Shown piece by piece: positions 44,187 through 52,649 of a stretch of DNA of 64,000 nucleotides (the stretch's first letter is position 1; each line of letters starts with the position of its first letter). The DNA lies in contig JAFUCA010000002.1 in NCBI GenBank assembly GCA_017459895.1, forward strand, positions 1 to 64,000. The letters run 5' to 3'. The stretch comes from Bacillota bacterium (lineage in GTDB: Bacteria > Bacillota > Clostridia > Peptostreptococcales > Anaerovoracaceae). A program made the translations under genes and the position numbers. The notes beneath the pieces were generated by a model that did not search any database, was not told where the DNA came from, and saw only the letters and a program-made list of their open reading frames with translations.

Positions 44187-44870
44187 TTACTTAATCAGTT
44201 TGAACGTCGTCTTGGAAGTAATTGCGAGCGCGTTCGCTTCCTCGGTGTCTACGTGGCACTCCAGAGAATGGCCTTCGCCGGCTCTGATGGCAACGTTGCC
44301 CAGGATACCACATCTCGGTCCGTCAAATTCCATGGACACGATCTGGCCGTTGGCTACGCCGTAGGCTGCCGCTTCGGCCGCTGTCATGTGGATGTGTCTC
44401 TGAGCGACAATGACGCCCTCTGCCAGTATTACGGTTCCCGCAGGTCCCACCAGGGTGCATCCCGGGGATCCGGCCAGATCGCCGGACATTCTCGTCGGCG
44501 GCTTGATTCCCAGTTTGAAGGAATCACCCAGCAGGACTTCGACCTGAGTCGCCTTGCGGAGCGGTCCCAGTACGCGGACCTTCTCCAGGGCCCCCTTCGG
44601 TCCTACGATCGTCAGGGTCTCCTTGCAGGCAAACTGTCCCGGCTGCTTCAGATCCTTGATCTTTGTCAGCTCATATCCGGGTCCGAACAGGACATCCAGA
44701 TCTGCCTGTGACAGGTGGATGTGTCTGTTGGAGATCCCGACAGGGATCGGTTCCAGCCCGCCGGCGGGAGCCGCCGGAGCGGGAGCCGGTGCCTGTGCGC
44801 CTGAGCCGCTACTGTAGCACGCTGCTGCTTCCAGAATCTGTTTCAGCAATGCTTCATAATCCTGTGCCAT
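44187..44870 (-). CDS. pduL: PduL-type phosphotransacylase
   Basis: The product is 227 residues. An N-terminal amphipathic helix (YEALLKQILEAAACYSS) and an Ala/Pro linker form a likely encapsulation peptide. The catalytic domain has the metal-binding repeats ISNRHIHLS and VAQRHIHMT and a later ECHVD. It converts acetyl-CoA and phosphate to acetyl phosphate and frees CoA inside the compartment. One base separates it from the aldehyde dehydrogenase gene. Confidence 0.94.
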   Translation of the reverse strand: MAQDYEALLKQILEAAACYSSGSGAQAPAPAPAAPAGGLEPIPVGISNRHIHLSQADLDVLFGPGYELTKIKDLKQPGQFACKETLTIVGPKGALEKVRVLGPLRKATQVEVLLGDSFKLGIKPPTRMSGDLAGSPGCTLVGPAGTVILAEGVIVAQRHIHMTAAEAAAYGVANGQIVSMEFDGPRCGILGNVAIRAGEGHSLECHVDTEEANALAITSKTTFKLIK

Positions 44871-44871
44871 A

Positions 44872-46557
44872 TTATTCTCCTCTCAGGGCCTTGGTCATGG
44901 ATTCGATCATCGCATTCAGCTGATTGGTATCGATTCCGGGACCCGGCATAGCTGCCGGCGCGCCGATGGGTGCCGCAGAATTCTGGATCGCCTGCGGAGA
45001 CGGTGCGCTCAGAATGTCATTGGCTGTGAACGGTGTTCCGCAGGATCCGCAGCTGGGGCTGTAGGAAACGAATCCGGAGTTGTTTACTACCGGAGTCGGT
45101 GCCGGTGCGACCGGAGCCGGAGCTGCCGGAGCTGCGGCGATCGCGCCGATTCTTTCGAGCTCAGCTGTATGAGTCCATGTCGGGTCATCCTGTACCAGTC
45201 TGGTAACATCCTTGATGCCGTAAGCAACTCTCTTGACGTTCACCAGGTGCATCGGCGTTACGTTCTCGGATACCGAGCTGCCGCCCCAGGTTCCGCATCC
45301 CAGTGTGAAGGATGGAGCCAGGCCGGTGCTGGCGCCGACGCCGCCCATGGTGCTTCCGGTGTTAACGACGATTCTGGATGCCGGTTTGGCGGAGAATTCC
45401 AGAACCATGTTTCTGTCTTCGGTGTGGATGCTCATGGTATGTCCGATACCATTCTGCAGCAGATCCTTGGACAGGTCACATGCTTCTCTCCAGTCTTTGA
45501 CAACGTAGAATGCCAGTACGCTGGTCAGCTTCTCGTAGGACAGCGGATTGCCTTCACCGACGCCGTCCTGGGGTCCGAGCAGCACTTTCGTGCCTTCCGG
45601 AATGCTGATGCCTGCCGCGTTGGCAATGACCTGCGGACTGCGGCCGACGAACTTGGCGTTCATTGCGTGTCCGCCGTTCTTGAACAGCAGCTTGCAGACC
45701 TTCTCTGTTTCTTCCTTCGTCATGAAGTAGCCGCCCTGACGCTTGAATTCAGCGATAACGGCGTCTTTATTGCACTCTTCGCATACGACGGACTGCTCGG
45801 AAGCGCAGATCGTGCCGTAGTCGAAGCTCTTGCTTGTGATGATGTTTCTGACCGCCTGCTCGACGTTCGCCGTTCTCTCGATGTAGGCCGGAGAGTTACC
45901 GGCGCCTACGCCCAGAGCCGGTTTGCCGGCACTGTAGGCTGCCTTGACCATTCCCGGACCGCCGGTGGCGATGATGACCTTGACGTTCTTGTGATGCATC
46001 AGTTCATCGGTTGCCTGCATCGTCGGCATGCTGACGCATGCGATGGTGTTGGCCGGTGCGCCCGCCTGTACGGCTGCGTCCGCCATCAGCTGTGCCGCTC
46101 TGAGCGTGCACTTCGCAGCGGATGGGTGGGGCGAGAAGATGATCGCATTTCTCGCCTTGACTGCGATCATTGACTTAAAGATCGCGGTGGATGTCGGGTT
46201 GGTGGAGGGTACGATACCCATAACCAGGCCGACCGGTTCAGCGATCTTGAGGATTCCGTTGACCGGATCTTCCTCGATGATCCCGGATGTCTTCATGTCC
46301 TTCATGGACTGATACAGAAGAGTGGATGCCAGGTGGTTTTTGTATGTTTTGTCGGCGACCTTACCAAAACCGGTCTCCTCAACTGCCATCTGGGCCAGCT
46401 CTACAGCGTGCTCTTCTGCAACGCGGACCATGTTGACCAGGATCTTGTCGATCTGTTCCTCTGTGTATGTGGCGATCTGTTCGGTTGCGATCTGTCCCAG
46501 ACGCGCCATGTCTCTTACTTCCTGTACGGAACGAAGATCATAATCCATGTTGTCCAT
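44872..46557 (-). CDS. CoA-acylating acetaldehyde dehydrogenase (CutF-like)
   Basis: The product is 561 residues with catalytic Cys251 in FDYGTICASEQ and the NAD site GVGAGNSPAYIERTA. The last 90 residues are a flexible extension with SCGSCG and a terminal amphipathic helix (NQLNAMIESMTKALRG), a likely encapsulation peptide. It oxidises acetaldehyde from choline cleavage to acetyl-CoA. A second homologue at 56653 has lost the active cysteine, so this is the working enzyme. Confidence 0.93.
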   Translation of the reverse strand: MDNMDYDLRSVQEVRDMARLGQIATEQIATYTEEQIDKILVNMVRVAEEHAVELAQMAVEETGFGKVADKTYKNHLASTLLYQSMKDMKTSGIIEEDPVNGILKIAEPVGLVMGIVPSTNPTSTAIFKSMIAVKARNAIIFSPHPSAAKCTLRAAQLMADAAVQAGAPANTIACVSMPTMQATDELMHHKNVKVIIATGGPGMVKAAYSAGKPALGVGAGNSPAYIERTANVEQAVRNIITSKSFDYGTICASEQSVVCEECNKDAVIAEFKRQGGYFMTKEETEKVCKLLFKNGGHAMNAKFVGRSPQVIANAAGISIPEGTKVLLGPQDGVGEGNPLSYEKLTSVLAFYVVKDWREACDLSKDLLQNGIGHTMSIHTEDRNMVLEFSAKPASRIVVNTGSTMGGVGASTGLAPSFTLGCGTWGGSSVSENVTPMHLVNVKRVAYGIKDVTRLVQDDPTWTHTAELERIGAIAAAPAAPAPVAPAPTPVVNNSGFVSYSPSCGSCGTPFTANDILSAPSPQAIQNSAAPIGAPAAMPGPGIDTNQLNAMIESMTKALRGE

Positions 46558-46606
46558 ATTGCAACTCCTCCCTGTTGGATTTCTGTTGTTTAACTAATCG
46601 TCTTGT

Positions 46607-47029
46607 TTACTTCTTAAAGTATTTGCTGAACTCTTCGATGAGGACCTTCTTGTTGGCATTTCTGATCTCTCTGCCGGCAATGCCGAACTCGCCGTTGTAT
46701 TCACGAGCCAGCGCTCTCAGGTCAACGACCTTGACCTTGCCGAGTGCTTTGACCGCTGCATCTGCGCCATGTTTCCTGACCATGGCGTCCAGCGCCTTGC
46801 GATCCGCCGGAGCTTCCAGATCATCGGCTTTCGCCGGTGCCTTCTCTGCCTTCGCGGGAGCCTTCGGAGCCGCCTTTGGTTTTTCCTCCTTCGCAGGGAC
46901 CTTTTCAGCCTTTGCGGGAGCCGCCGGTTTCTCCTCAGCCTTTGCCGGAGCTTCTGTTACAGCAGGAGCTGCCGGTGCGCTTGCAGGAACTGCCTTAGCA
47001 GGTTCTTCAGATGCCTTCTCCGGTCTCAC
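46607..47029 (-). CDS. Ala/Pro/Lys-rich protein with Rho_N-like C-terminal domain
   Basis: The product is 140 residues from GTG 47029; no ATG is available. The first 70 residues are PAKAE-type low-complexity repeats. The last 50 (KVVDLRALAREYNGEFGIAG, then NKKVLIEEFSKYF) look like a Rho_N/SAP-like nucleic-acid-binding fold. The frame extends upstream through a Pro/Glu-rich stretch to 47074 without a start, ending against the preceding BMC-H stop. It could be a detached or frameshift-linked tail of that shell protein, similar in idea to EutK. Two GCAAAGGCTG copies lie in it. Confidence 0.6.
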   Translation of the reverse strand: MRPEKASEEPAKAVPASAPAAPAVTEAPAKAEEKPAAPAKAEKVPAKEEKPKAAPKAPAKAEKAPAKADDLEAPADRKALDAMVRKHGADAAVKALGKVKVVDLRALAREYNGEFGIAGREIRNANKKVLIEEFSKYFKK

Positions 47030-47070
47030 CTCAGGTTCAGGAGGCTGTGGTTCCGGATCAGGCGTGTCGC

Positions 47071-47376
47071 CTAGTCATCCTCCTCGTCTTCGCCGTCTTC
47101 TTTGACGTGCTTGACGATCAGTCCATCCAGAGTTTCATGCGGACGCGGAATAACGTGTGTGGATACGATCTCGCCGCCCATTCTCGTAACTGCCGCTGCA
47201 GCTGCGTCTACGGAAGCCTTGCAGGCAGCAACATCGCCTGCGATGGTGATCGTTACCAGACCACCCTTAACGAATGTTCTCTCAACGAGAGTAACTTCTG
47301 CCGCCTTCAGCATAGCGTCGGCGCTCTCAATAGCAGGTACCAGACCTCTTGTTTCGATAAATCCAAGTGCTTTCAT
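47071..47376 (-). CDS. BMC-H hexameric shell protein with acidic tail
   Basis: The product is 101 residues with a canonical BMC domain (KALGFIETRGLVPAIESADA, then [18 protein letters not shown]). It ends in an acidic tail (KEDGEDEEDD) and stops at 47071. The following frame, displaced by one base, continues as a Pro-rich linker and Rho_N-like domain. Confidence 0.94.
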   Translation of the reverse strand: MKALGFIETRGLVPAIESADAMLKAAEVTLVERTFVKGGLVTITIAGDVAACKASVDAAAAAVTRMGGEIVSTHVIPRPHETLDGLIVKHVKEDGEDEEDD

Positions 47377-47425
47377 TGTAAATTCTCCTTTACTCCTGAA
47401 TTATTCTTAGTGTGTTTAGTAACGA

Positions 47426-48136
47426 TCAATATGTGCAATAGAATACCTTCGCTCTGGTATTCCCGCTGCTGAATACAACCTTGGAGCCCTTCTGAATGAA
47501 CAGGCAGTCTCCGGGGTATGCCGTGTGTGGTACGCCGTCGACCGTAACGGTCATGTTGCCTTCAACGACGTAGTAGATTTCCTGAGGTTCCACATCCCAG
47601 TTGAATGTGCACTGATCTACGGTCATGAATCCGGCGTTCATCGCGCTGTCAACGTCAGCGCCGATCAGTTCCTGATACTGGACCTTGCCGTTGTCCGCAG
47701 GGTTCTCCAGTTCGAGAACTTCCATCTTGATGCCGCCGCCGCGAACCAGCTTGAAGCCGTTGGCATTTTCTGCTGTGTACGGAGCTGCCGCTGCCGGAGC
47801 CATGTTGTCGAAGAATCCGTTCAGGAGACCCTGTTCCGTCATCTTCTTCAGAGCAGCGTAGATCATCTCAGTGCTCAGAGCTTCGCCCGCAGGAGCTGCT
47901 GCCGGTGCCGCTTCCGGTACGGAAGCGGATACGGTTCCAACCGGATTGGGTACGGAAGCCGAACATGTCGCAACGGGAGCCGGAGCCGGCGCGCAGCCGT
48001 CGATTACTTCCAGACCCTCGTACTTGATCACGTCCTTCGCCGCGGGGGTTACGATCGTGTTATCATCGATAACAACGGATCTGCCGCCCTGTGCGATGAT
48101 GTCTCTGATGCTCTTCTCGGTGAGTAATGTTTTCAT
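47426..48136 (-). CDS. eutQ: EutQ-like cupin protein
   Basis: The product is 236 residues. The N-terminal 47 residues share a module with the EutT-like protein of this locus (LTEKSIRDII, then VTPAAKDVIKYEGLEV). An Ala/Pro linker carries a possible encapsulation helix (ALSTEMIYAALKKMTEQGL). The C-terminal cupin has GFMTVDQCTFNWDVEPQEIY, then YPGDCLFIQKGS. EutQ of Salmonella has reported acetate kinase activity, so it could convert acetyl phosphate to acetate with ATP gain. That transfer of function is inference. Confidence 0.85.
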   Translation of the reverse strand: MKTLLTEKSIRDIIAQGGRSVVIDDNTIVTPAAKDVIKYEGLEVIDGCAPAPAPVATCSASVPNPVGTVSASVPEAAPAAAPAGEALSTEMIYAALKKMTEQGLLNGFFDNMAPAAAAPYTAENANGFKLVRGGGIKMEVLELENPADNGKVQYQELIGADVDSAMNAGFMTVDQCTFNWDVEPQEIYYVVEGNMTVTVDGVPHTAYPGDCLFIQKGSKVVFSSGNTRAKVFYCTY

Positions 48137-48179
48137 CGGTTTTCACATCCTTTCATCAACAACGAATTGATTTCTTAGC

Positions 48180-48728
48180 TTACAGTAATGATTCGACTAA
48201 TATATGGGAAGGTGACGGAATCACCTCAACATTGACCAGCAGTCCCTTTTCCTTGGCGATCGCCACACCGGCGTCCGCGCCTGACTGCACTGCGGCAACC
48301 TCTCCCGTGAAGGTGAAGTATGCCTTGCCGCCGATGCCGTTGCCCAGACGAAGCTCGATCGCTTCGACCTCACCTGCCTTGAGGCATTCATCGGCTGCGA
48401 TGATCATGGAAGCCAGCGAGAAGGATTCCATGATTCCGACCGCTTCCATGCGCTCCGGATAGGTCGCGCATGTGATCGCCGGGAAGACGGATTCACTGAC
48501 ATTGGGGATGACGATGGAGTCAACGTAGAACTCCTCCGCAAGCTCCTCGCCCAGCCGGACCGATGTCTCGACCGCGGCTACGTCTCCGGTTACGATCGTG
48601 ATGTACTTGCCTGGGCAGGATGTGGTAGAGGTTACGATATCGACCTCCGAGACCTTGACCATCTGGTCCGCCACATAAATGCCCCGGGCAATGCTGGTAA
48701 ATTCAACCATTCCTATTGCTCTACGCAT
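48180..48728 (-). CDS. pduT: BMC-T shell protein, PduT-type with Fe-S cysteine
   Basis: The product is 182 residues from ATG 48728 (AAGGAGG eight bases upstream), made of two BMC domains. Cys38 in TSCPGKY matches the cysteine that holds a [4Fe-4S] cluster at the PduT trimer pore. The pduS stop lies inside its ribosome site. PduT is expected to move electrons across the shell together with PduS. Confidence 0.92.
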   Translation of the reverse strand: MRRAIGMVEFTSIARGIYVADQMVKVSEVDIVTSTTSCPGKYITIVTGDVAAVETSVRLGEELAEEFYVDSIVIPNVSESVFPAITCATYPERMEAVGIMESFSLASMIIAADECLKAGEVEAIELRLGNGIGGKAYFTFTGEVAAVQSGADAGVAIAKEKGLLVNVEVIPSPSHILVESLL

Positions 48729-48730
48729 AT

Positions 48731-50062
48731 TCAACCCCTCCTTATGGCAATATACTTATCTGTAACTTCCGTAACCTGTCCCGAGATGCTGGCATGGATC
48801 GGTGCGCCCAGCGCCTTCTCCGGAATCTGGCCGATCATCTGACCGACGCTGACGGTCTCGCCTGCCTTGACCAGCGGGGTGCAGGGTGCACCGACGTGCT
48901 GGCTCAGAGGAATCCTGACCTCTGCGGGCTGCAGCTCGACTGTTGTCACAGGAGCCGGTTTGTCGAAGGCCTTCAGACCCAGTCTGGCGATCAGACGCTT
49001 GCTGGGAACCAGCCGGAAGGATCTGGAGCCGCGAGCCTGATATTTCTTTTCTTTATCCGGCTGATACTTGATCTTCTCAGCCATCATTTCATTGCGCAGA
49101 CGCAGGTTGTTCAGCCGCGGGTGCAGATTTGCCGGACAGGAGAAGTACTCGCAGAGGTTGCACTGGCAGCAGAGCTGCGCCATCGTCTTGCCCTCCACAT
49201 CGTCCAGCCCGTAGTTCGTGATCCGCATGGTCTTGTGCGGCTGCATATCGTGTCCGATCAGGAATCTCGGGCACATATCCGTGCACATCCTGCACTGCTC
49301 ACAGGTTGCCCGGTTGACCTTGCGCGCCTGATCCAGTGTACAGGATTTCTTGCGGATCAGCGGGTGATTCTTCTTCAGGATGACATATCCCTTGTTCTTT
49401 TTGACCACGGATCCGTTTCTGTCTGCCAGCAGCGGTCCCATCATCGGACCGCCGTCGATGATCTCATACGCTGAGAAATCATCGATGCCGGACTGCTTCA
49501 GAACATCCATGACCGGTGTGCCGACGGGGACCTTGAAGGTCTTTCTCTGGGGAATATCTCCTGCCAGAGTGACCCAGGTGTCCGTCACCGGCTGACCCTG
49601 GGCTGCCAGATAGCAGTTCAGAGCGGTCTCCGCATTCATGACGACGCATCCGCACATGATCGGAATACCGGTTTCCGGAACGGTTCTGCCGGTCAGCTCA
49701 TAGACCAGCACCTGCTCGTCACCGGCCGGATAGATGTCCGGCAGGATGCCGACGGATACATAGTCACCGACGCCCAGACGGGCGATGGTGTCTTCCAGGA
49801 TCTGAATGACGTCTCCATGCTTGCCCTTGATGCCGATGATGGCCTTCTGTGCCTTGACCTGACGGCCGGCCATCTCGAATCCGCGGATGATCTCCTCCGG
49901 ATACATGGCCATGATCTGCTGGTCGACCCGCAGGAGCGGTTCACACTCGGCTCCGTTGAGGAGGATGTATTCCGCCTCCGCGTTCAGTTTGACGTGGGTC
50001 GGGAAGCCGGCGCCTCCGGCTCCGATGATTCCCGCATCTCTTACCTGATCAAGAAAACTCAT
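48731..50062 (-). CDS. pduS: PduS-like RnfC-type flavin/Fe-S oxidoreductase
   Basis: The product is 443 residues. The N-terminus is RnfC-like (DAGIIGAGGAGFPTHVKLNA), then come the nucleotide/flavin region, two ferredoxin-type cysteine groups (CEQCRMCTDMC and CCQCNLCEYFSC) and a C-terminal biotinyl-like barrel. PduS oxidises NADH and passes electrons onward, probably through PduT. Its presence beside a B12-independent enzyme suggests a redox rather than cobalamin-reductase role here. Confidence 0.93.
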   Translation of the reverse strand: MSFLDQVRDAGIIGAGGAGFPTHVKLNAEAEYILLNGAECEPLLRVDQQIMAMYPEEIIRGFEMAGRQVKAQKAIIGIKGKHGDVIQILEDTIARLGVGDYVSVGILPDIYPAGDEQVLVYELTGRTVPETGIPIMCGCVVMNAETALNCYLAAQGQPVTDTWVTLAGDIPQRKTFKVPVGTPVMDVLKQSGIDDFSAYEIIDGGPMMGPLLADRNGSVVKKNKGYVILKKNHPLIRKKSCTLDQARKVNRATCEQCRMCTDMCPRFLIGHDMQPHKTMRITNYGLDDVEGKTMAQLCCQCNLCEYFSCPANLHPRLNNLRLRNEMMAEKIKYQPDKEKKYQARGSRSFRLVPSKRLIARLGLKAFDKPAPVTTVELQPAEVRIPLSQHVGAPCTPLVKAGETVSVGQMIGQIPEKALGAPIHASISGQVTEVTDKYIAIRRG

Positions 50063-50086
50063 CTTTCCTCTCCTACATAGTTAAAG

Positions 50087-50347
50087 TTAAAACTCACAAT
50101 CTTCATCTATGATCCCTACGATGGCCGCATCCGTGGGGATGCTGTCATCGCCGGCCATTCTTCTTGCGGACGAACCCAGGGCTACGAGCACCCGCTCACC
50201 GACACCCGCGCCGACCGTATCGATCGCTACCTGCCGCTGGCCTTCGTCCTTGCCTCCGATGACTTCCACAAGCATCAGCTTGTATCCGTTCAGCAGGTCC
50301 GTCTTCCTTGTCGACCAGATGTTGTCAACAACTTTCGCTGTGAGCAT
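50087..50347 (-). CDS. eutN: EutN/CcmL-type pentameric vertex protein (BMC-P)
   Basis: The product is 86 residues with the vertex-protein pattern NGYKLMLVEVIGGKDEGQRQ, then DTVGAGVGERVLVALGSSAR. Pentamers cap the vertices of the shell. It is the only BMC-P in the locus. Confidence 0.95.
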   Translation of the reverse strand: MLTAKVVDNIWSTRKTDLLNGYKLMLVEVIGGKDEGQRQVAIDTVGAGVGERVLVALGSSARRMAGDDSIPTDAAIVGIIDEDCEF

Positions 50348-50350
50348 TGC

Positions 50351-50659
50351 CTACTCTCCCTTCCTTCGTCTCTCCTCCGCATCGTCCTGGATCGCCTTGA
50401 TGGCCGCCTCAACCGATGCGGTATCTCCGAATATAGCTAACATGATCATATTCTGCGGACAGCTGCCGCGAATATCTTCTACTGTAACGCCGACGGTTTT
50501 CTCGGCGATATCGGACGCCACGACCATCTCGATCAGCTTCCCCTGCACCAGACCGACCGCGTCGATATTCTCGGGGAACTGGTCTTTGGGGGAACCCTTG
50601 CGATGCATCAGGATGTCGATCGTTCCTTTGGATGGCGTCTTAATGATCCTGAAATCCAT
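50351..50659 (-). CDS. divergent BMC-H shell protein of GrpU type
   Basis: The product is 102 residues. A weak BMC fold is recognisable (VGLVQGKLIEMVVASDIAEK, then FGDTASVEAAIKAI). Residues 65-69 read GSCPQ, with Cys67 as the only cysteine. From memory this matches the G-x-C-P-Q pore motif of GrpU, whose hexamer holds an iron-sulfur cluster. It lies 3 bases from eutN. Electron transfer or metal delivery across the shell is inferred. Confidence 0.8.
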   Translation of the reverse strand: MDFRIIKTPSKGTIDILMHRKGSPKDQFPENIDAVGLVQGKLIEMVVASDIAEKTVGVTVEDIRGSCPQNMIMLAIFGDTASVEAAIKAIQDDAEERRRKGE

Positions 50660-50677
50660 GGCGCTCCTTTCATTTCA

Positions 50678-51532
50678 TTAATACATTATTTCCTGTTTGC
50701 AGCTGAGTGCGATGCCCAACGGTGTGACGAACATCGGATTCGCCGGCTTGTAGACCGGGATGCCCAGCCTTTTCTCGATCGCTCCCTCGATCCCGGTCAG
50801 GCAGGAGGTTCCGCCTACCAGGCAGATCGATTCGACGTTTCGGCCTTCGATCTGTTTGCGGATGATCGTCGCGCACTTGTCGATGACCGGTCCCATCACC
50901 GGGAAGATCTCCCTGTGGTTCTTCTCGTCCCGCTTGTAGAGCTCTGCCTCTTCGAAAGGCATCTTGTAGGCTCCCGCAAGAACCAGCGAGAAGTGGGTCC
51001 CTCCGGTCGGCTCGTCCGCGATGTAGACCACCTCACCGTCTTCGATGATCGAGATGCCGGTCGTACCGCCGCCGATGTCGACGACCGCGCCGTCCCGGAT
51101 CTTCAGGACCTGATTGGCTGCCGTCGGCTCATCCAGCACATTGCTGACCTCGAAGCCCGCGCCCCGGACAACATTGGCGACTGCGCCGCCGTCCACGTTC
51201 TCGGTGCCCGGAGGAATGGCCGCTGCCGCGTAGATCAGTTCGTCTACGCCGAGCTTCTCTTCCAGCTCCTCCTTCATCTCTCTTACCAGATGAAGGGCTC
51301 CGACGTAATCGACCACCATACCGTCTCTGACGACACTGGCCCAGCGATAAGCGCCTGCCACCGGCTCGAAATTCTCGTCCAGCACTGCGATGACGACACA
51401 CGCGGTTCCAAGGTCCACCCCGGTATAGTAGATGGGCTCTTTCTTGTCCGATTTGATCGGGTGCTTGATCACTCTCTCAAATTTGTCCACCAGCTGGTCA
51501 CAGTAATCAAAATTTACCCTTGTCTCTGACAT
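50678..51532 (-). CDS. eutJ: EutJ-like actin-fold (Hsp70-type) chaperone
   Basis: The product is 284 residues from ATG 51532 (GGAGG six bases upstream), overlapping the EutT-like gene by 19 bases. Actin-fold ATPase motifs are TGVDLGTACVVIAVLDE, VDIGGGTTGISIIEDG and ICLVGGTSCLTGIE. EutJ is thought to assist enzyme or shell assembly; direct evidence is limited. Confidence 0.9.
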   Translation of the reverse strand: MSETRVNFDYCDQLVDKFERVIKHPIKSDKKEPIYYTGVDLGTACVVIAVLDENFEPVAGAYRWASVVRDGMVVDYVGALHLVREMKEELEEKLGVDELIYAAAAIPPGTENVDGGAVANVVRGAGFEVSNVLDEPTAANQVLKIRDGAVVDIGGGTTGISIIEDGEVVYIADEPTGGTHFSLVLAGAYKMPFEEAELYKRDEKNHREIFPVMGPVIDKCATIIRKQIEGRNVESICLVGGTSCLTGIEGAIEKRLGIPVYKPANPMFVTPLGIALSCKQEIMY

Positions 51533-52191
51533 CCGTCTCCTCCGAACGCTATGCATATCATCTGATGAAGCGTATTGATGATCTGATTTACACGCTCCGG
51601 AATCTCCTTATTGGTGCAGTGTGTCTCCAGGAGAACCACATGGAACTCGTAGAGCGCGCACCGGAGTCTGTGCAAAAGCAGGATCTCCTTACCCTTCGCC
51701 ATCTGAATATGGAAACTGGTGATGTCGAAACAATCGCCCAGATCTGACGAGAAATTCTCTGCGTTGATCCCGCTGCACGGTGTGCATGGCAGGGCGGGGA
51801 AGCTTCTTCCTTCATCGTTCATCTGACGGATGTCGTTGAAGTTATCTGCCAGTCCCAGCACCTTCTGTGCCATCACGGGATCCTTGTCCAGAAGATCGCT
51901 CGCTGTCTGAAGGAAGACTGCGCCGGTTGACTTCAGGGCCGCGTCCAGACGTTTTTTGTTGAGCAGGTCAGGTGTGCCGCCGCCGGAGCGGTTGCGGTTG
52001 TTCCAGCCTCCAACGACAACGCCGTCACCCTCCTGCATCGCCGTGCCATCGGCAGAATAGACTGCGATGTGACGATCCTGCAGGAACTGTCTGGCCCCCG
52101 GAGTCAGCCGCGTACCCGTTTCGATTTCGTAACTGGTGAACGGCTTATCCTTGTAAATCGTTCTCAAATCTTCTTCTGTTATAAATTTCAT
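51514..52191 (-). CDS. EutT-like corrinoid adenosyltransferase homologue
   Basis: The product is 225 residues. The N-terminus (FITEEDLRTIYKDKPF, then RLTPGARQFLQDRHIAVYS) matches the EutT/EutQ module, and the rest resembles the EutT helical bundle. A CTPC motif at 136-139 may replace the EutT metal site (CCxxC). CutC needs no B12, so the role here is unclear: a cobalamin source for another enzyme, or a structural remnant. It overlaps pduV by 4 bases and eutJ by 19. Confidence 0.75.
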   Translation of the reverse strand: MKFITEEDLRTIYKDKPFTSYEIETGTRLTPGARQFLQDRHIAVYSADGTAMQEGDGVVVGGWNNRNRSGGGTPDLLNKKRLDAALKSTGAVFLQTASDLLDKDPVMAQKVLGLADNFNDIRQMNDEGRSFPALPCTPCSGINAENFSSDLGDCFDITSFHIQMAKGKEILLLHRLRCALYEFHVVLLETHCTNKEIPERVNQIINTLHQMICIAFGGDGCQRQG

Positions 52192-52649
52192 CGATCTTTG
52201 TCCCTTTCAATCATAAACTCGCGTAAATGATCTTTGAGTTCTTCGATCCCCGTATTCTCCGTCAGGCTGACGGGGAAATAGGGCGGTTCCACTCCGGTGG
52301 TCCGCAGCTGCCGTTCGCAGATGGGCCGGTTTTCCGGATGGAGATCGGCTTTCATGATGACGCCGGTCACCGGGCACCGGAAGACCCTGGCAAACCCCGG
52401 AGAGTATATTTCGGTAACATTGCTCTGATCCACCAGGATCAGGATGTGTCCCGCGTTGTTTTGGGCTGCGGATATGAGGTGCTTGTACATCCACGGGTTC
52501 TCCAGATAGGATCCGGGAACATCGATGGTATATTTGCCGAAAATCATATCCTGCGTTTTTCTCAGGCGACCGTGGTAGTCATTGATCGCGTTGACCAGGG
52601 AGGTCTTCCCCGATTTGCCCGCGCCGATGACCATGATCTTTCGTCTCAT
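52188..52649 (-). CDS. pduV: PduV/EutP-like small GTPase
   Basis: The product is 153 residues with Walker A IGAGKSGKTSLV and a Ras-like fold (TIDVPGSYLENPWMYK, then GVIMKADLHPENRP for the specificity loop). PduV binds the PduU shell protein and affects microcompartment placement. Its start overlaps the PduU-like stop by 4 bases, the same order as in pdu operons. Confidence 0.9.
   Translation of the reverse strand: MRRKIMVIGAGKSGKTSLVNAINDYHGRLRKTQDMIFGKYTIDVPGSYLENPWMYKHLISAAQNNAGHILILVDQSNVTEIYSPGFARVFRCPVTGVIMKADLHPENRPICERQLRTTGVEPPYFPVSLTENTGIEELKDHLREFMIERDKDR

Noticed and set aside
46906-46945. Two GCAAAGGCTG copies as independent evidence for the motif
   Set aside because: They lie in PAKAE coding repeats, where repeated codons could create the sequence; I count them but do not rely on them.
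47071-47080. Programmed -1 frameshift joining the BMC-H and Rho_N-like frames
   Set aside because: No slippery heptamer is present and only the last sense codon before the stop could serve, so a simple mutation, sequence error or separate start is more likely. Kept only as an open question.
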